Shown: positions 63,754 through 64,000 of the stretch, piece after piece
Position numbering within the stretch: the stretch's first letter is position 1
Layout of the letters: the number at the start of each line of letters is the position of its first letter
From: Clostridium sp. CF012
GTDB lineage: Bacteria; Bacillota; Clostridia; Clostridiales; Clostridiaceae
Length of the DNA stretch: 64,000 nt
NCBI RefSeq assembly: GCF_018861755.1
Contig: NZ_JAHLEF010000014.1
Location: forward strand, 1 to 64,000
Reading direction: 5' to 3'
Notes under the pieces: generated by a model
Told to the model about the DNA's origin: nothing
The model's database searches: none
The model's input: the letters and a program-made list of their open reading frames with translations, nothing else
Made by a program: the position numbers and the translations under genes

Positions 63754-64000
63754 CTAACCTTTAACACTACCTACGGTTAAACCACCAACAAGGTATTTAG
63801 ACAAGGCAATAAATAATATCATTACAGGCACCGCTGTAATTAGTGCCCCTGCAGAGTAAATACCCCATGCGGTTGAAAACTGTCCTTGCATACTTACAAG
63901 TCCAACGGGCAGTGTTATTTTTCCCGCTTCATTAATGATTACACTGGCAACTATATATTCAGACCAGGCTCCCATGAATGAGAATAACGCTGTTAATGCA
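63754..64000 (-). CDS. Carbohydrate ABC transporter permease (MalG-type), C-terminal end
   Basis: The frame continues to the window edge and beyond: ALFSFMGAWSEYIVASVIIN then LPVGLVSMQGQFSTAWGIYS, AGALITAVPVMILFIALSKY and LVGGLTVGSVKG. This is the end of a MalG-like permease (binding-protein-dependent sugar uptake). The EAA loop is just upstream and outside the window. The start is missing only because of the window edge. Confidence 0.9.
   Translation of the reverse strand, partial: ALTALFSFMGAWSEYIVASVIINEAGKITLPVGLVSMQGQFSTAWGIYSAGALITAVPVMILFIALSKYLVGGLTVGSVKG

Overview
The window is AT-rich, has strong AGGAGG-type ribosome binding sites and carries Clostridium-like chromosomal genes (lgt, peptidase S66, cutC, moaA/moaC/mogA). 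The best guess is a low-GC Firmicute of the Clostridium group; nothing here fixes the species.

Region 1 (1-13.7 kb) is ordinary chromosome: lgt, a rhodanese, a four-gene signalling operon (large hybrid histidine kinase, CheR, CheB, REC-GGDEF cyclase), an LD-carboxypeptidase, two GNAT acetyltransferases, cutC, a DUF1905/YdeI-like protein and a flavodoxin-like reductase with an internal deletion.

Region 2 (13.7-20.5 kb) is a graveyard: a serine-recombinase remnant, a truncated DDE transposase, a PIN-like gene split by an in-frame TAG, a viral-type helicase pseudogene and a tyrosine recombinase whose expected Trp codon is TAG.

Region 3 (20.58-56.89 kb) is an integrated mobile island in the 3' half of tRNA-Ser(CGA) at 56.9 kb. 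A 60-bp copy of the tRNA 3' half marks the left end. A third, decayed tRNA-Ser copy near 50.0 kb suggests two tandem elements: A (20.6-50.0 kb) and B (50.0-56.9 kb). Element A has a satellite-like backbone (integrase, excisionase, P4/D5 primase-helicase, RadC, Xer-like recombinase, an RHH regulator with a repeated operator) and no capsid or conjugation genes. Its cargo is a defence block. One part is an Mza-type operon: GHKL/MutL-like ATPase, Z1 protein, DUF4420 nuclease, AIPR protein, HNH-like protein and a small protein. The other is a cytosine-C5 modification set: two methyltransferases and two PD-(D/E)XK nucleases that share an N-terminal domain. The Z1 protein has an unusual internal duplication of about 246 residues, with the two copies losing complementary motifs. 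Element B carries a second AIPR protein fused to a nuclease-like N-terminus, two unrecognised genes and serine-recombinase debris.

Region 4 (56.9-64 kb) is chromosome again: a lipoprotein, a molybdenum-cofactor operon (mogA, moaA, moaC, MOSC) with a transporter remnant and a possible leader RNA upstream, a TolB-like beta-propeller protein, small hypothetical genes and the end of a sugar ABC permease cut by the window edge.
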